A stretch of DNA of 64,000 nt from Ascaris suum (Eukaryota > Nematoda > Chromadorea > Rhabditida > Ascarididae). The notes under the pieces were generated by a model. That model saw only the letters and a program-made list of their open reading frames with translations, had not been told where the DNA came from and did not search any database. The stretch spans positions 372,001 to 436,000 of the forward strand of contig CM024168.1 in the NCBI GenBank assembly GCA_013433145.1, given 5' to 3'. Position numbers and translations under genes: made by a program. Below, in pieces: positions 63,431-64,000 of the stretch (positions within the stretch are counted from its first letter, which is position 1; each line of letters opens with the position of its first letter).

Positions 63431-63940
63431 ATACTTAAAAAATAATGACATTAGCTGAACGAAAAAAAAAGATAGTAGAGAGAGCAATTTAATATGAAGA
63501 ATAAAAACAATAATCTCTTTTTAATAAGTTTCAAAATATTATAAAATACAATCACAAACATTGAAATGAAACGAAATATTCGCAGCAGCATAGGTTAATA
63601 AAATTTCACTGGGTAAATTTCCACGTAACAAATCACCGTCCACCTTGTATTGTATACAGTTAAATAGACTAGAAAGAAACTCTCGGTATTCTATTTTTTA
63701 CAAACGTTTCGAAATGGACGCGAAAAACTTTTTTCCAATTTTTGAAAAGAAATCTATCTTTAGAGAGTGATTTGTTTATCCAATCAAATTGATCAATAAA
63801 ATTTATATGGAGACGAGTTTTCTCTTTTTGTGTCACTTCTATCAATTTGAATGTATTGAATTCTCTATCACTCTTAATTTCTACAATTCCACAATTTCCA
63901 CAATCATCGATCGAAAAGCATAAAGTGAAATCGATTAAAG
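63431..63940. other. AT-rich stretch without recognised features
   Basis: Unique AT-rich sequence between the (TA)n array and the terminal GA-rich microsatellite. No open frame with coding character and no splice-framed exon was seen on either strand. It would be the upstream region of the small membrane ORF. Confidence 0.5.
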
Positions 63941-64000
63941 GAGAGAAGAGAGAGAGAGAGAAAGAGAAAGAGAAAGAGAAAGAGAAAGAGAAAGAGAAAG
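63941..64000. repeat. (GA)n / (GAGAAA)n microsatellite, cut by window end
   Basis: GAGAGAGA grades into perfect GAGAAA hexamers that run to the last base, so its full length is unknown. Confidence 0.97.

Overview
This is a eukaryotic, AT-rich, intron-rich genomic window with one scaffold gap (10 N at 156-165). Most introns end in short T-rich acceptors of the form TTTTCAG. One short coding exon sits behind an acceptor that leaves only 5 nt of 5' leader, as in spliced-leader trans-splicing. Together these suggest a nematode. The species cannot be read from the sequence, and other small invertebrates are not excluded.

Three animal genes are recognisable, all on the minus strand. (1) About 0.97-8.5 kb: WD40 exons of tomosyn (STXBP5 / C. 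elegans tom-1), a syntaxin-binding inhibitor of vesicle release. Nearly every exon carries single-base indels, and no N-terminal exons were found. (2) 11.15-33.7 kb: about 28 exons of a focadhesin (FOCAD) homologue, a helical-repeat protein. Its exons are mostly intact and phase-consistent. (3) 39.4-54.1 kb: a CREB3/CREBH-type membrane-bound bZIP factor. Its acidic N-terminus, Ser-rich segment, bZIP-adjacent domain, basic region, zipper, transmembrane helix and luminal tail lie on successive exons, with an 8.8-kb first intron.

A 156-185 bp G/A-rich minisatellite (9.14-10.95 kb, about 11 units) fills the space between the FOCAD 3' end and the first visible tomosyn exon. Long (TA)n arrays and G/C homopolymers are scattered throughout. 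Three degenerate tRNA-like elements with good A/B boxes lie in introns. A near-perfect hairpin lies at 59.12-59.18 kb. At 63.08-63.22 kb, on the minus strand, there is a 44-codon ORF for a single-pass membrane peptide. It begins directly after a splice acceptor and is the best candidate for something undescribed.

The genes do not form an obvious pathway. The shared strand and spacing look like ordinary gene neighbours. The tomosyn indels cluster near the scaffold gap, so both poor consensus and real gene decay must be considered. Exon boundaries were assigned by eye from splice motifs, phase and remembered family sequence, so individual borders may be off.
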